Source: Larkinella knui (lineage in GTDB: Bacteria > Bacteroidota > Bacteroidia > Cytophagales > Spirosomataceae). Taken from it: a stretch of 64,000 nt of DNA. Positions 9,662-18,604 of the stretch are shown in pieces. The DNA lies in contig NZ_RQJP01000006.1 of NCBI RefSeq assembly GCF_003858645.1, positions 186,001 through 250,000 of the forward strand. The letters run 5' to 3'. The translations under genes and the position numbers were made by a program. Under the pieces are notes generated by a model. That model was not told where the DNA came from, made no database searches, and was given only the letters and a program-made list of their open reading frames with translations. Each line of letters starts with the position of its first letter. The first letter of the stretch is position 1.

Positions 9662-10501
9662 CTATTTGTTGTTTGAATTTTTCTTGAATGCGTTGTAGCG
9701 CAGGTTTTCGTAGGAATTCGATATTTTTTCTTTTCCTTCCTGCACACGTTCCGATGCCCGCGCCAGCAGAGCGCCCGGCTGAACCCCAACTTCTTCCCAC
9801 TCAACGGACTCGCCGGCTTTCAGCTTATTGAACTGGCGCAGAACCCGGCCCAGCCGGAAGCGCTTTTTCTTCGGTTGATCGTCGTTGCTTTCGGCAAATC
9901 CGGATGTTTCCGACTCCGCCGACGCAGCTAAAGACGTTGCTGCAAGTTCCGGAGCGGCAATCTGTACGACCAAGGTCCGTTCGGTCTGCTTCGGTTTCAC
10001 TTCGGCGACGACCGTTTCCGGTTTCCGAGCTTCTTCCAACAAACCGGGTGTTGCAACTGGCTCAATCACGGATGGTTCTTCACGCGCCGGTTGTACGGTT
10101 TTAGCGGGTTGGCGATGCGCTACGGTTTGGGCATTTTGTCGGGAATCGATCGGTTTTTCGTAAGCAACTACCGGCTCCTCAGCGTGCTGTACCTCTTCCG
10201 TCTTCCGTTCCGCAGCCGGTGTGTGAGTTTGAGAAGGTACGGACTTCTTATGGGATCGTTGCGCAATCGGGTTGGTTGAAAAACCGGTTTTCCCGGTTTC
10301 ATTTCCTGACCATAGCCACCACGATGCCAACAGGATTACCGCAACACTGGCTGCCGACGCATACCACCAGATGAAGGGCGATTTACGCTCCTCCTTCTCG
10401 TTCATCCGGCGTTGTAATTCGTCCCACGAAGCCCGTTGCGGTTTTACTCCGTGATCCCTTAGCTGGTTGGCGAACAGATCGTCAATAGGATGTTGGCTCA
10501 T
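9662..10501 (-). CDS. Single-pass membrane protein, likely anti-sigma factor of the adjacent ECF sigma
   Basis: 279 residues. The N-terminal 43 residues are cytoplasmic-type and contain WDELQRRMNEKEER. One membrane helix follows (about 45-66, WWYASAASVAVILLASWWLW). The remaining 210 residues are low-complexity, rich in Glu, Pro, Lys and Thr, and would lie in the periplasm. This layout, a short cytoplasmic sigma-binding segment, one helix and a periplasmic tail, is typical of Bacteroidota anti-sigma factors encoded directly after an ECF sigma gene. The start overlaps the sigma gene by 20 bases, implying translational coupling. No zinc anti-sigma HxxxCxxC motif is seen, so the assignment rests on context and topology. 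Confidence 0.65.
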   Translation of the reverse strand: MSQHPIDDLFANQLRDHGVKPQRASWDELQRRMNEKEERKSPFIWWYASAASVAVILLASWWLWSGNETGKTGFSTNPIAQRSHKKSVPSQTHTPAAERKTEEVQHAEEPVVAYEKPIDSRQNAQTVAHRQPAKTVQPAREEPSVIEPVATPGLLEEARKPETVVAEVKPKQTERTLVVQIAAPELAATSLAASAESETSGFAESNDDQPKKKRFRLGRVLRQFNKLKAGESVEWEEVGVQPGALLARASERVQEGKEKISNSYENLRYNAFKKNSNNK

Positions 10502-11069
10502 AACTTATTGATTTTTTTTTTACGTCCAACTGCATCAGCAACCGTTGCAGGAGAGCCCGCGCGCGGTGCAGTTGCGATTTGGAGGTACTTTCGGTTATTC
10601 CTAATGATTCGGCTATTTCAGCGTGACTGTATCCTTCAATTGCGTACAGGTTGAATACCGTTTTGTAACCTGCGGGCAATTGGTCGAGCAGATTCATTAA
10701 ATCTTCCGCAATCAAATCCTGATCGGCAAATGTCGTGTCTGCCTCCGGCAGTGTATCTTCCAGCGCTATTTCGGCCCGCCATTGTTTGTTCTTCCGCAGA
10801 TACATTAGCGATTCATTCACCATGATCCGCCGAATCCAGCCTTCAAAGCTTCCTTCGCTTTTGTACTGCCCGATTTTTTCAAAAACCCGCATAAAACCGT
10901 CCATCAGGATTTCCTCCGCTTCGTAGCGGTTAGAGACATACCGGACGCAGATTGTCAGCATTTTCGACGAATACCGCTCAAACAATGCCTTCTGCGCCCG
11001 GCCGTCGGCCCGTTGCAGTGCAGTGATCATCTGCGCTTCCGTTGAATATCCGAGTAATCGTCGAATCAT
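10482..11069 (-). CDS. ECF-type RNA polymerase sigma factor
   Basis: 195 residues. Region 2 is visible in the N-terminal half (QKALFERYSSKMLTICVRYV, then EAEEILMDGFMRVFEKIGQY and the -10 recognition segment GSFEGWIRRIMVNESLMYLR). Region 4 lies at about 125-180 (LLDQLPAGYKTVFNLYAIEG, YSHAEIAESLGITESTSKSQ, LHRARALLQRLL). There is no region 3, as expected for the extracytoplasmic-function class. It heads a three-gene set with an anti-sigma-like protein and a predicted barrel protein, suggesting envelope stress or surface regulation. No TAnnTTTG promoter was found just upstream, which leaves self-activation possible but unproven. Confidence 0.93.
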   Translation of the reverse strand: MIRRLLGYSTEAQMITALQRADGRAQKALFERYSSKMLTICVRYVSNRYEAEEILMDGFMRVFEKIGQYKSEGSFEGWIRRIMVNESLMYLRKNKQWRAEIALEDTLPEADTTFADQDLIAEDLMNLLDQLPAGYKTVFNLYAIEGYSHAEIAESLGITESTSKSQLHRARALLQRLLMQLDVKKKSISYEPTSY

Positions 11070-11151
11070 GCAGGTTAAAAATCGTTTTCAGAAACAAGAT
11101 GCAAACCGGGTCGGTCGAGGTTGCATGGTGGGTTGAAATTATTCAAAAAAT

Positions 11152-11177
11152 AAGCCCGGTCCTGCAGGACCGGGCTT
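11152..11177 (-). terminator. Terminator at the end of the respiratory operon
   Basis: A perfect 26-base palindrome AAGCCCGGTCCTG/CAGGACCGGGCTT, followed on the minus strand by ATTTTTTG. It lies just beyond the DUF983 gene and is the only strong terminator seen between 11 and 28 kb. On the plus strand it lacks a T-run. Confidence 0.88.
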
Positions 11178-11185
11178 GAAATGTC

Positions 11186-11575
11186 TTAAAATTCGGATGT
11201 TTTATCCGGCTCATACTGAATCCCCGAGACGAAATGAAGCCAGACGATGCGGGAAATCCGGAAATTGACGGGGGTAATTAAAACTAGTGCCGGGCAGATG
11301 AGCAGCGCATAGGTCCAACCACCTGGATCATTCAATCCGTAGAAAATTAAAAAACCGAGCACCAGAGCCACACCGGCTGACAGAACGTAACTGACAAACA
11401 TGGCACCCCAGAAGTAACCGGGTTCAATTTCGTACCTTATGCCGCAGTGCGGACAGTGTTTGTACATTTCATCAAATCGCCGGAGTTCATAAACCGGGTA
11501 CTTGAAAATCGCTCCCTGTCTACACCTAGGACATAGCCCCTTTGACACGGCTTGCAATTGCGAGACGTTTGCCAT
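11186..11575 (-). CDS. DUF983 family membrane protein
   Basis: 129 residues. The N-terminal half has two CxxC pairs (CPRC at about 15-18 and CPHC at about 42-45) that look like a small zinc ribbon, followed by two membrane helices (about 55-75 and 85-105). This layout is the DUF983 family, whose members often sit beside cytochrome oxidase genes; their exact role is unknown to me. Its first 50 bases overlap the 92-residue gene upstream. It is the last gene before the operon terminator, so it probably contributes to oxidase assembly. Confidence 0.85.
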   Translation of the reverse strand: MANVSQLQAVSKGLCPRCRQGAIFKYPVYELRRFDEMYKHCPHCGIRYEIEPGYFWGAMFVSYVLSAGVALVLGFLIFYGLNDPGGWTYALLICPALVLITPVNFRISRIVWLHFVSGIQYEPDKTSEF

Positions 11576-11804
11576 GTTCTTTTTTACTGGTTCTTAACCA
11601 AAGAAAAATAATGATTGCTACCAGCAAATAGGGCGTTACCAGCAAGTAGAGAATACCGGTATTCAATCCAACAGCGACATGGTTACGTCCGTTGCTCATG
11701 GTGCTTTCTACCGTTCCCCGGCACATGGCACATTGAGCAAACGTGTCGGTGAAAGTAAGCAGGTAAAGTACGACAATGGCCAAAAAGCTTTTCCAGATTT
11801 TCAT
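11526..11804 (-). CDS. Small membrane protein with signal peptide, oxidase operon
   Basis: 92 residues from the ATG at 11804. The longer frame is rejected because this start gives a clean signal peptide (MKIWKSFLAIVVLYLLTFTD, cleavage near FAQ). A short periplasmic segment with CAMC follows, then one membrane helix (about 50-72, ILYLLVTPYLLVAIIIFLWL) and a basic cytoplasmic tail. I do not recognise a named family. The CxxC at the start of the mature region and the place between DUF420 and DUF983 suggest a small assembly or copper-handling role in the oxidase pathway; this is inference. It overlaps the DUF983 gene by 50 bases in another frame. Confidence 0.75.
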   Translation of the reverse strand: MKIWKSFLAIVVLYLLTFTDTFAQCAMCRGTVESTMSNGRNHVAVGLNTGILYLLVTPYLLVAIIIFLWLRTSKKEHGKRLAIASRVKGAMS

Positions 11805-11815
11805 AGCCCGATGGA

Positions 11816-12358
11816 TTAATGATTGTAATAGGGAGCAATTAACCAATAAACGACCACACCGGTAATACTGACATATAACCAGATGGGATACGCCCACTTC
11901 ACGGTCGCCTTGTGTTTGGCTATCTGGCCACTCAAGGCAAAATAAACCGCCCGCAGCACGAACCACACTACGACAATCGATAAACTAATGTGACTGATCA
12001 ACAAAAAATAGTAGACCGGCCGAATCCAGCCCTGCCCGCCAAACGGCGTCGACTCGTTCGACAGGTGGTATAAAACGTAACTCAGAAGAAAAATAAAACC
12101 CAGCGCAAAGGCGGTAAGCATTGTTGTGCGGTGAGCCGCTCTATTTTTCTGTTTGATGAAGTACAAGCCCATCAGCAATAAAATTGCCGTCACCGAATTA
12201 ATAACCGCATTGATGTGTGGCAAATAGGTGGTCCAATCGCCCAGATCGACTTTCTGACGAATTCCCAACAGAACCGCCACTACCAGCGGAATGACAATCG
12301 CCAGAATATTAATCAGCCGGCTGTATTTTTTACTTTGTTCAATTTGCAAGGTTACCAT
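11816..12358 (-). CDS. DUF420 (CtaM/YozB-like) membrane protein
   Basis: 180 residues with five predicted membrane helices and the DUF420 pattern: a conserved His in LPHINAVINSVTAILLL, HRTTMLTAFALGFIFLLSYV with a histidine, YHLSNESTPF, and HISLSIVVVWFVL. In Firmicutes the CtaM member is needed for maturation of heme-copper oxidases. The conserved histidines facing the membrane suggest heme or copper contact. Its position between SCO and the small membrane proteins supports an assembly role for the aa3 oxidase here. Confidence 0.82.
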   Translation of the reverse strand: MVTLQIEQSKKYSRLINILAIVIPLVVAVLLGIRQKVDLGDWTTYLPHINAVINSVTAILLLMGLYFIKQKNRAAHRTTMLTAFALGFIFLLSYVLYHLSNESTPFGGQGWIRPVYYFLLISHISLSIVVVWFVLRAVYFALSGQIAKHKATVKWAYPIWLYVSITGVVVYWLIAPYYNH

Positions 12359-12373
12359 ACCTGAATCGGCCTG

Positions 12374-13060
12374 TTATTTTGCGTAAATATCTAGTAGAAC
12401 TCTGATTTCCAGCACCAAACGATCAACGTCGGTTTTGTCGGTTCCATTGTAAAACCCCCGGATGTGTCCTTCGTGGTCTACCAATACCAACCCCTCATAA
12501 AGCGTAAAAGTTTCGTGTTTACGGCCCGTCATCGGGCGTTGTTTGATCCGGTAATATTGTTCGCCAATAAAGGTGGTTTCCAGGGTATCCGGTTTAGCGA
12601 TAAGCCATCGATCGGGCTGCACTTCAAACGATTTTACAACCTGCCTTGCGGCCGAATCCGTGTCGACAAAAGAGACCAGAGTTACGTTCGGGTTTTGGGT
12701 AAAAATGTCCTGTACCCGATTCAATTGACCGGCCACCCGGGCACAGGTTGTATCGCAGTTTAGACCAAAGAAGGAAGCAACGTACACGTTACCTTTTAAG
12801 GCCGCCGTAGAAAACGGTTTTTTATCCGGTAATGCACCTGTGATCTGGGGAATGGTGTAGAAAACGGTATCCCGGGTTTCTCCGCTCCAACCAGACTTGG
12901 CGGCAGGCCGGGTTTCTATCTTCCCGGTTTTGGCGTCGATAACCGGAAAAAAGGTCTGGAGCGTGAACTGGTTCTGACCGAAGAGCTTGAGGAAGATAAA
13001 AACAAAAGCCGGAACCACCAACAGGAGCAGGAGGATTCCGGCTTTTATAATGCGCGCCAT
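12374..13060 (-). CDS. SCO1/SenC family copper chaperone
   Basis: 228 residues. An N-terminal membrane anchor (about 7-27) is followed by a thioredoxin-fold domain. The copper site CDTTC (C102, C106) fits the SCO CxxxC motif, and a downstream His (in KHETFTLYEGL) is a candidate third ligand. SCO proteins reduce and load copper into the CuA centre of subunit II; here that subunit is encoded in the same operon. It starts one base after the subunit IV gene stop. The NCDTTC form, with Thr in place of the usual PxxC spacing, is acceptable for Bacteroidota members. Confidence 0.88.
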   Translation of the reverse strand: MARIIKAGILLLLLVVPAFVFIFLKLFGQNQFTLQTFFPVIDAKTGKIETRPAAKSGWSGETRDTVFYTIPQITGALPDKKPFSTAALKGNVYVASFFGLNCDTTCARVAGQLNRVQDIFTQNPNVTLVSFVDTDSAARQVVKSFEVQPDRWLIAKPDTLETTFIGEQYYRIKQRPMTGRKHETFTLYEGLVLVDHEGHIRGFYNGTDKTDVDRLVLEIRVLLDIYAK

Positions 13061-13061
13061 A

Positions 13062-13391
13062 TTATCTTGCGATGAAAACGAAGCCTCCCTCCATCAGCAA
13101 GGCAAGCAGCAACCAAACTACAAAGATACAGGGCAACACGATGGCCCAGATCAGTGATTTCACTTCGTGCTTTAAGTGCATGAATTCACCAACAATGTAG
13201 AAGGCTTTCACAATGGTCATTAAGACGAAAATCGACGTTTTGAGAAAACCGTGGTGTAATGTAAAAGCAATCAGGAATTCAAACGCCGTCAGAACGGAAA
13301 GAATAACGAAGGTTTTCCAGATTGCTTTGGTTTGTGGCTCGGCAATAACGCCGGATTCCGTATCGTGGTGATGTGAGCTATGATCTGCCAT
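13062..13391 (-). CDS. Cytochrome c oxidase subunit IV family protein
   Basis: 109 residues from the ATG at 13391 (MADHSSHHHDTESGVI); the longer open frame runs into the subunit III gene and is rejected. A His-rich N-terminus precedes three membrane helices (about 24-45, 52-70 and 78-100), with EFMHLKHEVK in the loop. This matches the small prokaryotic subunit IV (COX4 pro) family. It stabilizes the oxidase and is not catalytic. It lies between the second subunit III gene and SCO. Confidence 0.85.
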   Translation of the reverse strand: MADHSSHHHDTESGVIAEPQTKAIWKTFVILSVLTAFEFLIAFTLHHGFLKTSIFVLMTIVKAFYIVGEFMHLKHEVKSLIWAIVLPCIFVVWLLLALLMEGGFVFIAR

Positions 13392-13410
13392 AATTGTATC
13401 TCCAAAAAAA

Positions 13411-14187
13411 TTAAACCAGGTAGAAGAACGTAAAGACGAATACCCAAACCAGGTCGACAAAGTGCCAGTACAGCCCTACTTTTTCAACCATTTCATAATG
13501 GCCGCGACGCTGATACAAGCCAAAGGAAGTCCGGTAGAAAATCAGGATATTCAAGACAACGCCACTCAACACGTGGGTACCGTGAAATCCGGTGATAAAG
13601 AAGAACAGATCCGCAAAAGCCGGAGGACCGTATTGGTTTTCGGTGAGATTAGCACCAAAAATAGTGCGTTCAATCCACTGGCCATTCACCAACTCCCTGA
13701 TCACGGTTCCCTCATCGGTTCCGTGAATAAAGTGAGTCCATTCCCAGGCCTGACTGCCTAAGAAAGTCAACCCACCCAGAATAGTCCAGAGCATATATTT
13801 CTCGACGGCGGCTTTGTCCATCCGGTGACCGGCTTCAACGGCCAGAACCATTGTAACCGATGAGAAAATAAGGATAAAGGTCATGATACCGACAAACACC
13901 AGCGGCAACTGAACACCATGCAAAAAGGGCACAGATTCATACACCCGCTCCGGGATTGGCCAGTAGAGATTTGAAAAATGATACTCTCCAAATATGGCCG
14001 GATCATAGGCCTGGTAACTGAAACGGATAAACCCGTAGGTTACCAGTAATGCAGAAAAGGTGAAGGTATCGGAAATCAGGAAGAACCACATCATGAGCTT
14101 ACCGTAGCTCACTCTCATCGGTTCTACCCCACCCATCCAGGTCTTCTTGTCGAACACCGGTGCCTCGGTTGTTGCAGTAGCAGCCAT
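13411..14187 (-). CDS. Cytochrome c oxidase subunit III (second copy)
   Basis: 258 residues with about six to seven membrane helices. Subunit III features include the WTHFI..GT segment and FHGTHVLSGVVLNILIFYRT near the C-terminus, followed by the YWHFVDLVWVFVFTFFYLV end. The family is non-catalytic and supports proton uptake and stability. A second, shorter subunit III gene lies directly upstream, so the oxidase probably carries two different subunit III-type chains, a pattern common in Bacteroidota oxidase operons. Confidence 0.9.
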   Translation of the reverse strand: MAATATTEAPVFDKKTWMGGVEPMRVSYGKLMMWFFLISDTFTFSALLVTYGFIRFSYQAYDPAIFGEYHFSNLYWPIPERVYESVPFLHGVQLPLVFVGIMTFILIFSSVTMVLAVEAGHRMDKAAVEKYMLWTILGGLTFLGSQAWEWTHFIHGTDEGTVIRELVNGQWIERTIFGANLTENQYGPPAFADLFFFITGFHGTHVLSGVVLNILIFYRTSFGLYQRRGHYEMVEKVGLYWHFVDLVWVFVFTFFYLV

Positions 14188-14204
14188 GCTTTACGGAAAT
14201 TGAA

Positions 14205-14795
14205 TCAATTAAAATACAATAAAAAGCCAAACAAATAGACCCACAAGATATCTAAAAAATGCCAGTAGGTCATACAAACTTCAATCTGAGTCAGGTTTTT
14301 AGCATGAATTTTCAACTGAAAAGCCGCCCGCAGTGCATATAAAAGCACAATCAGACCGCTGACCAGGTGAAAAGCGTGAAGCCCGGTAAAAACGTACATA
14401 AATGAGCCGGATGGATTACCGACAAAATACACGTTTTGAGCTACCAGATCTTTCCAACCTATAAATTGCATTACTAAAAACGCCAGCCCAAACGCAAAAG
14501 TAATAGAAATTGCTGTTCTCAATACCCCAAAATCATCTTTTTTTGCCGCCCGGTAGGCCCAATGCATCGATACGCTACTGATGAGCAATACCACCGTACT
14601 ATACATAAAAATAGCCGGCATTTTGAACTCCAACCAGTTTCCCTCTGCCCGACGAACCAGATAAGCACTCGTCATAGCTGCAAACAACATCACAATACTG
14701 ACCACGAACATCCAGACAATGAACTTTTTGGGGTTCATTGATAGGGTTTCTTCGGGCTCCTCAACCATCGGCAAGATTTTAATCGTTTCGCTCAT
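14205..14795 (-). CDS. Cytochrome c oxidase subunit III (first copy)
   Basis: 196 residues with five predicted membrane helices. The C-terminal half shows the family pattern FTGLHAFHLVSGLIVLLYAL followed by CMTYWHFLDILWVYLFGFLL. It is shorter than the neighbouring 258-residue paralogue at both the N-terminus and the loops. It starts 6 bases after the ctaB stop and is followed by the second copy 17 bases later. Confidence 0.9.
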   Translation of the reverse strand: MSETIKILPMVEEPEETLSMNPKKFIVWMFVVSIVMLFAAMTSAYLVRRAEGNWLEFKMPAIFMYSTVVLLISSVSMHWAYRAAKKDDFGVLRTAISITFAFGLAFLVMQFIGWKDLVAQNVYFVGNPSGSFMYVFTGLHAFHLVSGLIVLLYALRAAFQLKIHAKNLTQIEVCMTYWHFLDILWVYLFGFLLYFN

Positions 14796-14801
14796 AGTCT
14801 G

Positions 14802-15689
14802 TTACAATTTGTCTAACAAAAAGGCGATTTGAAGAATCGGCAAATACAGAAATGATCCAAACATGATCTGTAAAGCTGCCTTATCCGTTCGCTTTCTCAT
14901 TAAGTAAAACGTCTGAGTCAGAAATAGAATTCCACACACCATGGCAACGATTGCCGAGTTGATACCGGTCATGCCTAATTCGTAAGGCAGCCAGCCAACC
15001 GGTAACAGAAAAAGGGTGTAAATCATGATTTGCAAAGCGGTTTTTTCATCCTTACCACCCGTCGATGGCAGCAATTTGAAACCGGCTTTGGTATAATCGG
15101 TATCGGCAACCCAAGCAATAGCCCAGAAATGAGGGAATTGCCAGAAAAACTGAATAGCAAACAGAATACCGGGTTCGAGACCATAGTGATTGGTGGCCGC
15201 AACCCAGCCAATCATGGGGGGAAATGCTCCCGGTAAGGCGCCAACAAAAACCGCAATTGGCCCAACACGCTTCAAGGGTGTATACACAAATCCGTAGAGC
15301 AGCAAAGAAAGAACGGAAAGCGCACAGGACCGGAGGTTGAAAAATACAATGAACAGAAAACAGGCAACAATGAACAGGGCAAATGCATAAATGGCTGCTT
15401 CCTGAACCGTTAACCGACCGGTCGGCAAAGGCCGCCCCGCCGTTCGTTTCATCAATTTATCGTATTCCTTCTCAATAATCTGGTTGATGATGTTTGCTGA
15501 ACCGGTCATAGCCAGCGACGCAATAAACAATAAACCCAGCTTTAACCAGTCGATCCGGCTAACAGCCAGGCTGTAACCGAACATGCCCGACAAGGCGACA
15601 AAAACCGATAGCCGGAACTTCAGCAAATCGAAGTACGCTTTACCTTTTAATGCAAACGCACTGATACCAATGGTTTTGGTTTGTTGCAT
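14802..15689 (-). CDS. ctaB: Protoheme IX farnesyltransferase (heme O synthase)
   Basis: Converts heme B to heme O by adding a farnesyl group, the first step to heme A. It is 295 residues with eight to nine membrane helices of the UbiA superfamily. The substrate-binding motif NIINQIIEKEYDKLMKRTAG, followed by RPLPTGRLT, lies at about 65-95, and a second Asp-rich loop DTDYTKAGFKLLP at about 195-207. It is adjacent to ctaA, which converts the product to heme A, so both pathway steps are in the operon. Confidence 0.95.
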   Translation of the reverse strand: MQQTKTIGISAFALKGKAYFDLLKFRLSVFVALSGMFGYSLAVSRIDWLKLGLLFIASLAMTGSANIINQIIEKEYDKLMKRTAGRPLPTGRLTVQEAAIYAFALFIVACFLFIVFFNLRSCALSVLSLLLYGFVYTPLKRVGPIAVFVGALPGAFPPMIGWVAATNHYGLEPGILFAIQFFWQFPHFWAIAWVADTDYTKAGFKLLPSTGGKDEKTALQIMIYTLFLLPVGWLPYELGMTGINSAIVAMVCGILFLTQTFYLMRKRTDKAALQIMFGSFLYLPILQIAFLLDKL

Positions 15690-15690
15690 T

Positions 15691-16713
15691 CTATAGTTTT
15701 GAATAATGAGGCTGTTGAACAGCCCGATTTTTTAACAATTGGTCGGCATTCAGCATCAGCATCGCCGTAAATTGTATTCCTAATATCACAATGGCCAGCG
15801 TCAGGTGAATGGGTTGGGCCGCGGCTGGAACCGCAAAATACGCCATCACGACGCCCGTTAAAATCTCGATCAGAACCAAGGCCAGTAAAGCGGTGGTCAG
15901 TTGAGAAAGCAGTCCTTTGGTGGTGGTATTTTTCCGCAACTGGTAAATAACGGCCAGATGGAATACCAGAATAATCAAAGAGAATGACCGGTGAACGTAA
16001 AAGCGAAAATCCAAGCTGTCAATCCACCGATACCGCTCGCTGTAGCCAATTCGCTGAATGACTTCGTCAATAGACTCCCGCACCTGCGTTCCGATCAACA
16101 CCTGAACCACCGAAAAAATCATCGCCCAAAACAGGATCCGGTTAACACTGGCTTTGTTCGTAACAATGGTTTCAACAGCGACCCGGCCGGTATACGAAAT
16201 AGCCATTACATAAAGAAGGGCAAATACAACCAGAATTGCCAACAACATATGCAAGGTTACCAGATACGGGGCTAATTCCGTTGCCACCACGCGCGAACCC
16301 AGCCAGCCGTTCAGGCCAATCAGTATGAACGAAATGAGGCTGCCGTAAAAAAACCGCTGGTCTTTTTGAAGGTAAGGAATCGAAACAACGAGCAGGGCAA
16401 AAACCGATAGACCAGCAAAAGCACCCAACAGGCGATTAACGTACTCGATCCAGGTCTTAACCGCATTGAACTCAACTTCTCCTTTCAGTTTTGCGCCGTA
16501 GATTTCCTGATAATTTGAAGGCAGTTGAGAAACTTCCGTTGGCGGCACCCATCGTCCAAAACACCTCGGCCAATCGGGACAGCCCATTCCGGAGCCGGTA
16601 CTTCTGACAATCCCACCTGCAAGAATCAGCAGGTAAATGAAAATAACTGTCAGAAGGGCCAGGCGCCGGAACAGGTGTTCACGTTGATTAGTGAGGCTGT
16701 TTGAACTGGTCAT
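15691..16713 (-). CDS. ctaA: Heme A synthase
   Basis: Oxidizes the C8 methyl of heme O to give heme A. It is 340 residues from the ATG at 16713 (MTSSNSLTNQREHLFRRLAL); this start overlaps coxA by 26 bases, and a start twelve codons upstream is less likely. About eight membrane helices are present. GGIVRSTGSGMGCPDWPRCF (about 35-54) is the classic CtaA/COX15 signature with the Cys pair, and histidines in TLHMLLAI and VHRSFSLIILVFH are the expected heme ligands. It is followed by ctaB one base later. Confidence 0.94.
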   Translation of the reverse strand: MTSSNSLTNQREHLFRRLALLTVIFIYLLILAGGIVRSTGSGMGCPDWPRCFGRWVPPTEVSQLPSNYQEIYGAKLKGEVEFNAVKTWIEYVNRLLGAFAGLSVFALLVVSIPYLQKDQRFFYGSLISFILIGLNGWLGSRVVATELAPYLVTLHMLLAILVVFALLYVMAISYTGRVAVETIVTNKASVNRILFWAMIFSVVQVLIGTQVRESIDEVIQRIGYSERYRWIDSLDFRFYVHRSFSLIILVFHLAVIYQLRKNTTTKGLLSQLTTALLALVLIEILTGVVMAYFAVPAAAQPIHLTLAIVILGIQFTAMLMLNADQLLKNRAVQQPHYSKL

Positions 16714-18571
16714 TATAGTTCTGTGCCTCAATCTCTTTCTCGATGGCAATCAGTGCATTTTCATGCGGCAGATTGGACTCCGGCGTTTGGGAGTAAGGTA
16801 CATTTTGGGGGATGAAATCATCAGTCGCACCCGGTTTGCTGTAATCATAAGCCCAGCGATATACCGGTGGGATTTCGCCCGGCCAGTTGCCGTGTCCCGG
16901 ATGCAGCGGAGTAGTCCATTCCAGCGTATTCGATCTCCACGGATTCAGCGAAGCTTTTCTGCCTTTAAAAATGCTGTAAAAGAAGTTGAAGAGGAAGATG
17001 AACTGAGCTGTAAAGGTGAAAATAGCTGCGATACTCACAAACATGTTCAGATCACCGAACGTCCGGAATGCTTCGTAGGTAGTGAATGAATAATACCGAC
17101 GCGGGAAACCGGCAATACCAATGTAGTGCATCGGGAAGAATACCAGATAAATACCGACAAAGGTGAGCCAGAAGTGAATATGTCCCAGAGTAGAATTCAT
17201 CATTCTACCGAAGAATTTCGGGAACCAGTGGTAAACCCCGGCCAGGAATCCGAAAGCCGATGCAGCCCCCATAACCAGGTGGAAGTGGGCAACGACAAAG
17301 TAGGTATCGTGCAGCTGAATATCCAACGCGCTGTTTCCCAGAATAATACCTGTTAAACCGCCCGAGATAAAGAAAGATACCAGGCCAATCGAGAATAGCA
17401 TGGCAGGTGTAAACACAATGTTACCGCGCCACAGCGTCGTAATGTAATTGAACGCTTTTACCGCCGATGGAACGGCAATGATCAGCGTCAGGAACATAAA
17501 GATTGATCCCAGGAATGGGTTCATCCCCGTTACAAACATGTGGTGAGCCCACACAATGAACGCCAGGAACGCAATACCGATCATGGAGGCAATCATGGCC
17601 CGATACCCGAAGATGGGTTTACGGGAGTTCGTAGCGATAATTTCGGAGGTGATCCCCAGCGCCGGGAGCAATACGATGTATACTTCCGGGTGGCCCAGGA
17701 ACCAGAATAAATGCTGGAACAGAATCGGGCTACCACCGATGTTCGGCAACGCTTCTCCGCCAATGTAAATTTCTGACAGGTAAAAACTGGTTCCCATACT
17801 CCGGTCGAAGATCAACAGCAGAGCTGCTGACAATAATACCGGGAAAGAAATCAAACCCAGAATAGCCGTCAGCAGAAAAGCCCAGATGGTCAATGGCATT
17901 TTACTGAACGACATACCCCGCGTCCGCAGGTTAATGACGGTCGTAATGTAGTTGATACCGCCCAGCAATTGAGAGACAATGAAAATGGCCATACTCATCA
18001 ACCAGAGAGTCATCCCCAAACCAGAGCCGGACATGGCTTGTGGCAAAGCGCTCAGGGGCGGATAAATTACCCAACCGCCGGAGGCTGGTCCTGTTTCGAT
18101 AAACAGCGACGAAAACATCAGAACGCTGGAGATGAAGAAAAACCAGTAAGAAAGCATGTTCAGGAAACCGGATGCCATATCGCGGGCACCAACCTGCAGG
18201 GGAATCAGGAAGTTACTGAATGTACCACTCAATCCGGCCGTTAACACAAAGAAAACCATGATGGTACCGTGCATGGTAACCATCGCCAGATAGAATTCCT
18301 TATCAAGCTTTCCGGATTCGTCGATCCATCCGCCAAGAATGGGGCGAAGCCATTCGAGGGTCATGTTCGGGAAGCCCAATTGCAGACGGAACAGCACGGA
18401 AAGCGATGCTCCAATAATGGCCCAGAAAATACCTGAGAACATATATTGTTTTGCAATCGTCTTGTGGTCTTCCGAGAATACATATTTCCTTAAGAAACTT
18501 AGCTCCTCGTGATGGTCATGTTCTTCAACATGAACCGCCGATGATGCTGCATTCGTTTCAACGGTTGCCAT
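16688..18571 (-). CDS. coxA: Cytochrome c oxidase subunit I
   Basis: Catalytic subunit that reduces oxygen and pumps protons. It is 627 residues with twelve membrane helices and a His-rich N-terminal extension. Low-spin heme a ligands are H101 and H431, and the heme a3 ligand is H429 (in HDTYFVVAHFHLVMG). CuB ligands are H294, H343 and H344. GHPEVY (293-298) provides the cross-linked Tyr298 and the Glu296 typical of A-type oxidases with a D channel. It pairs with coxB directly upstream and is followed by ctaA with a 26-base overlap. Confidence 0.97.
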   Translation of the reverse strand: MATVETNAASSAVHVEEHDHHEELSFLRKYVFSEDHKTIAKQYMFSGIFWAIIGASLSVLFRLQLGFPNMTLEWLRPILGGWIDESGKLDKEFYLAMVTMHGTIMVFFVLTAGLSGTFSNFLIPLQVGARDMASGFLNMLSYWFFFISSVLMFSSLFIETGPASGGWVIYPPLSALPQAMSGSGLGMTLWLMSMAIFIVSQLLGGINYITTVINLRTRGMSFSKMPLTIWAFLLTAILGLISFPVLLSAALLLIFDRSMGTSFYLSEIYIGGEALPNIGGSPILFQHLFWFLGHPEVYIVLLPALGITSEIIATNSRKPIFGYRAMIASMIGIAFLAFIVWAHHMFVTGMNPFLGSIFMFLTLIIAVPSAVKAFNYITTLWRGNIVFTPAMLFSIGLVSFFISGGLTGIILGNSALDIQLHDTYFVVAHFHLVMGAASAFGFLAGVYHWFPKFFGRMMNSTLGHIHFWLTFVGIYLVFFPMHYIGIAGFPRRYYSFTTYEAFRTFGDLNMFVSIAAIFTFTAQFIFLFNFFYSIFKGRKASLNPWRSNTLEWTTPLHPGHGNWPGEIPPVYRWAYDYSKPGATDDFIPQNVPYSQTPESNLPHENALIAIEKEIEAQNYNDQFKQPH

Positions 18572-18604
18572 AGTATCAGATTTATAAAGTCGTAGGTTAA
18601 TTAG

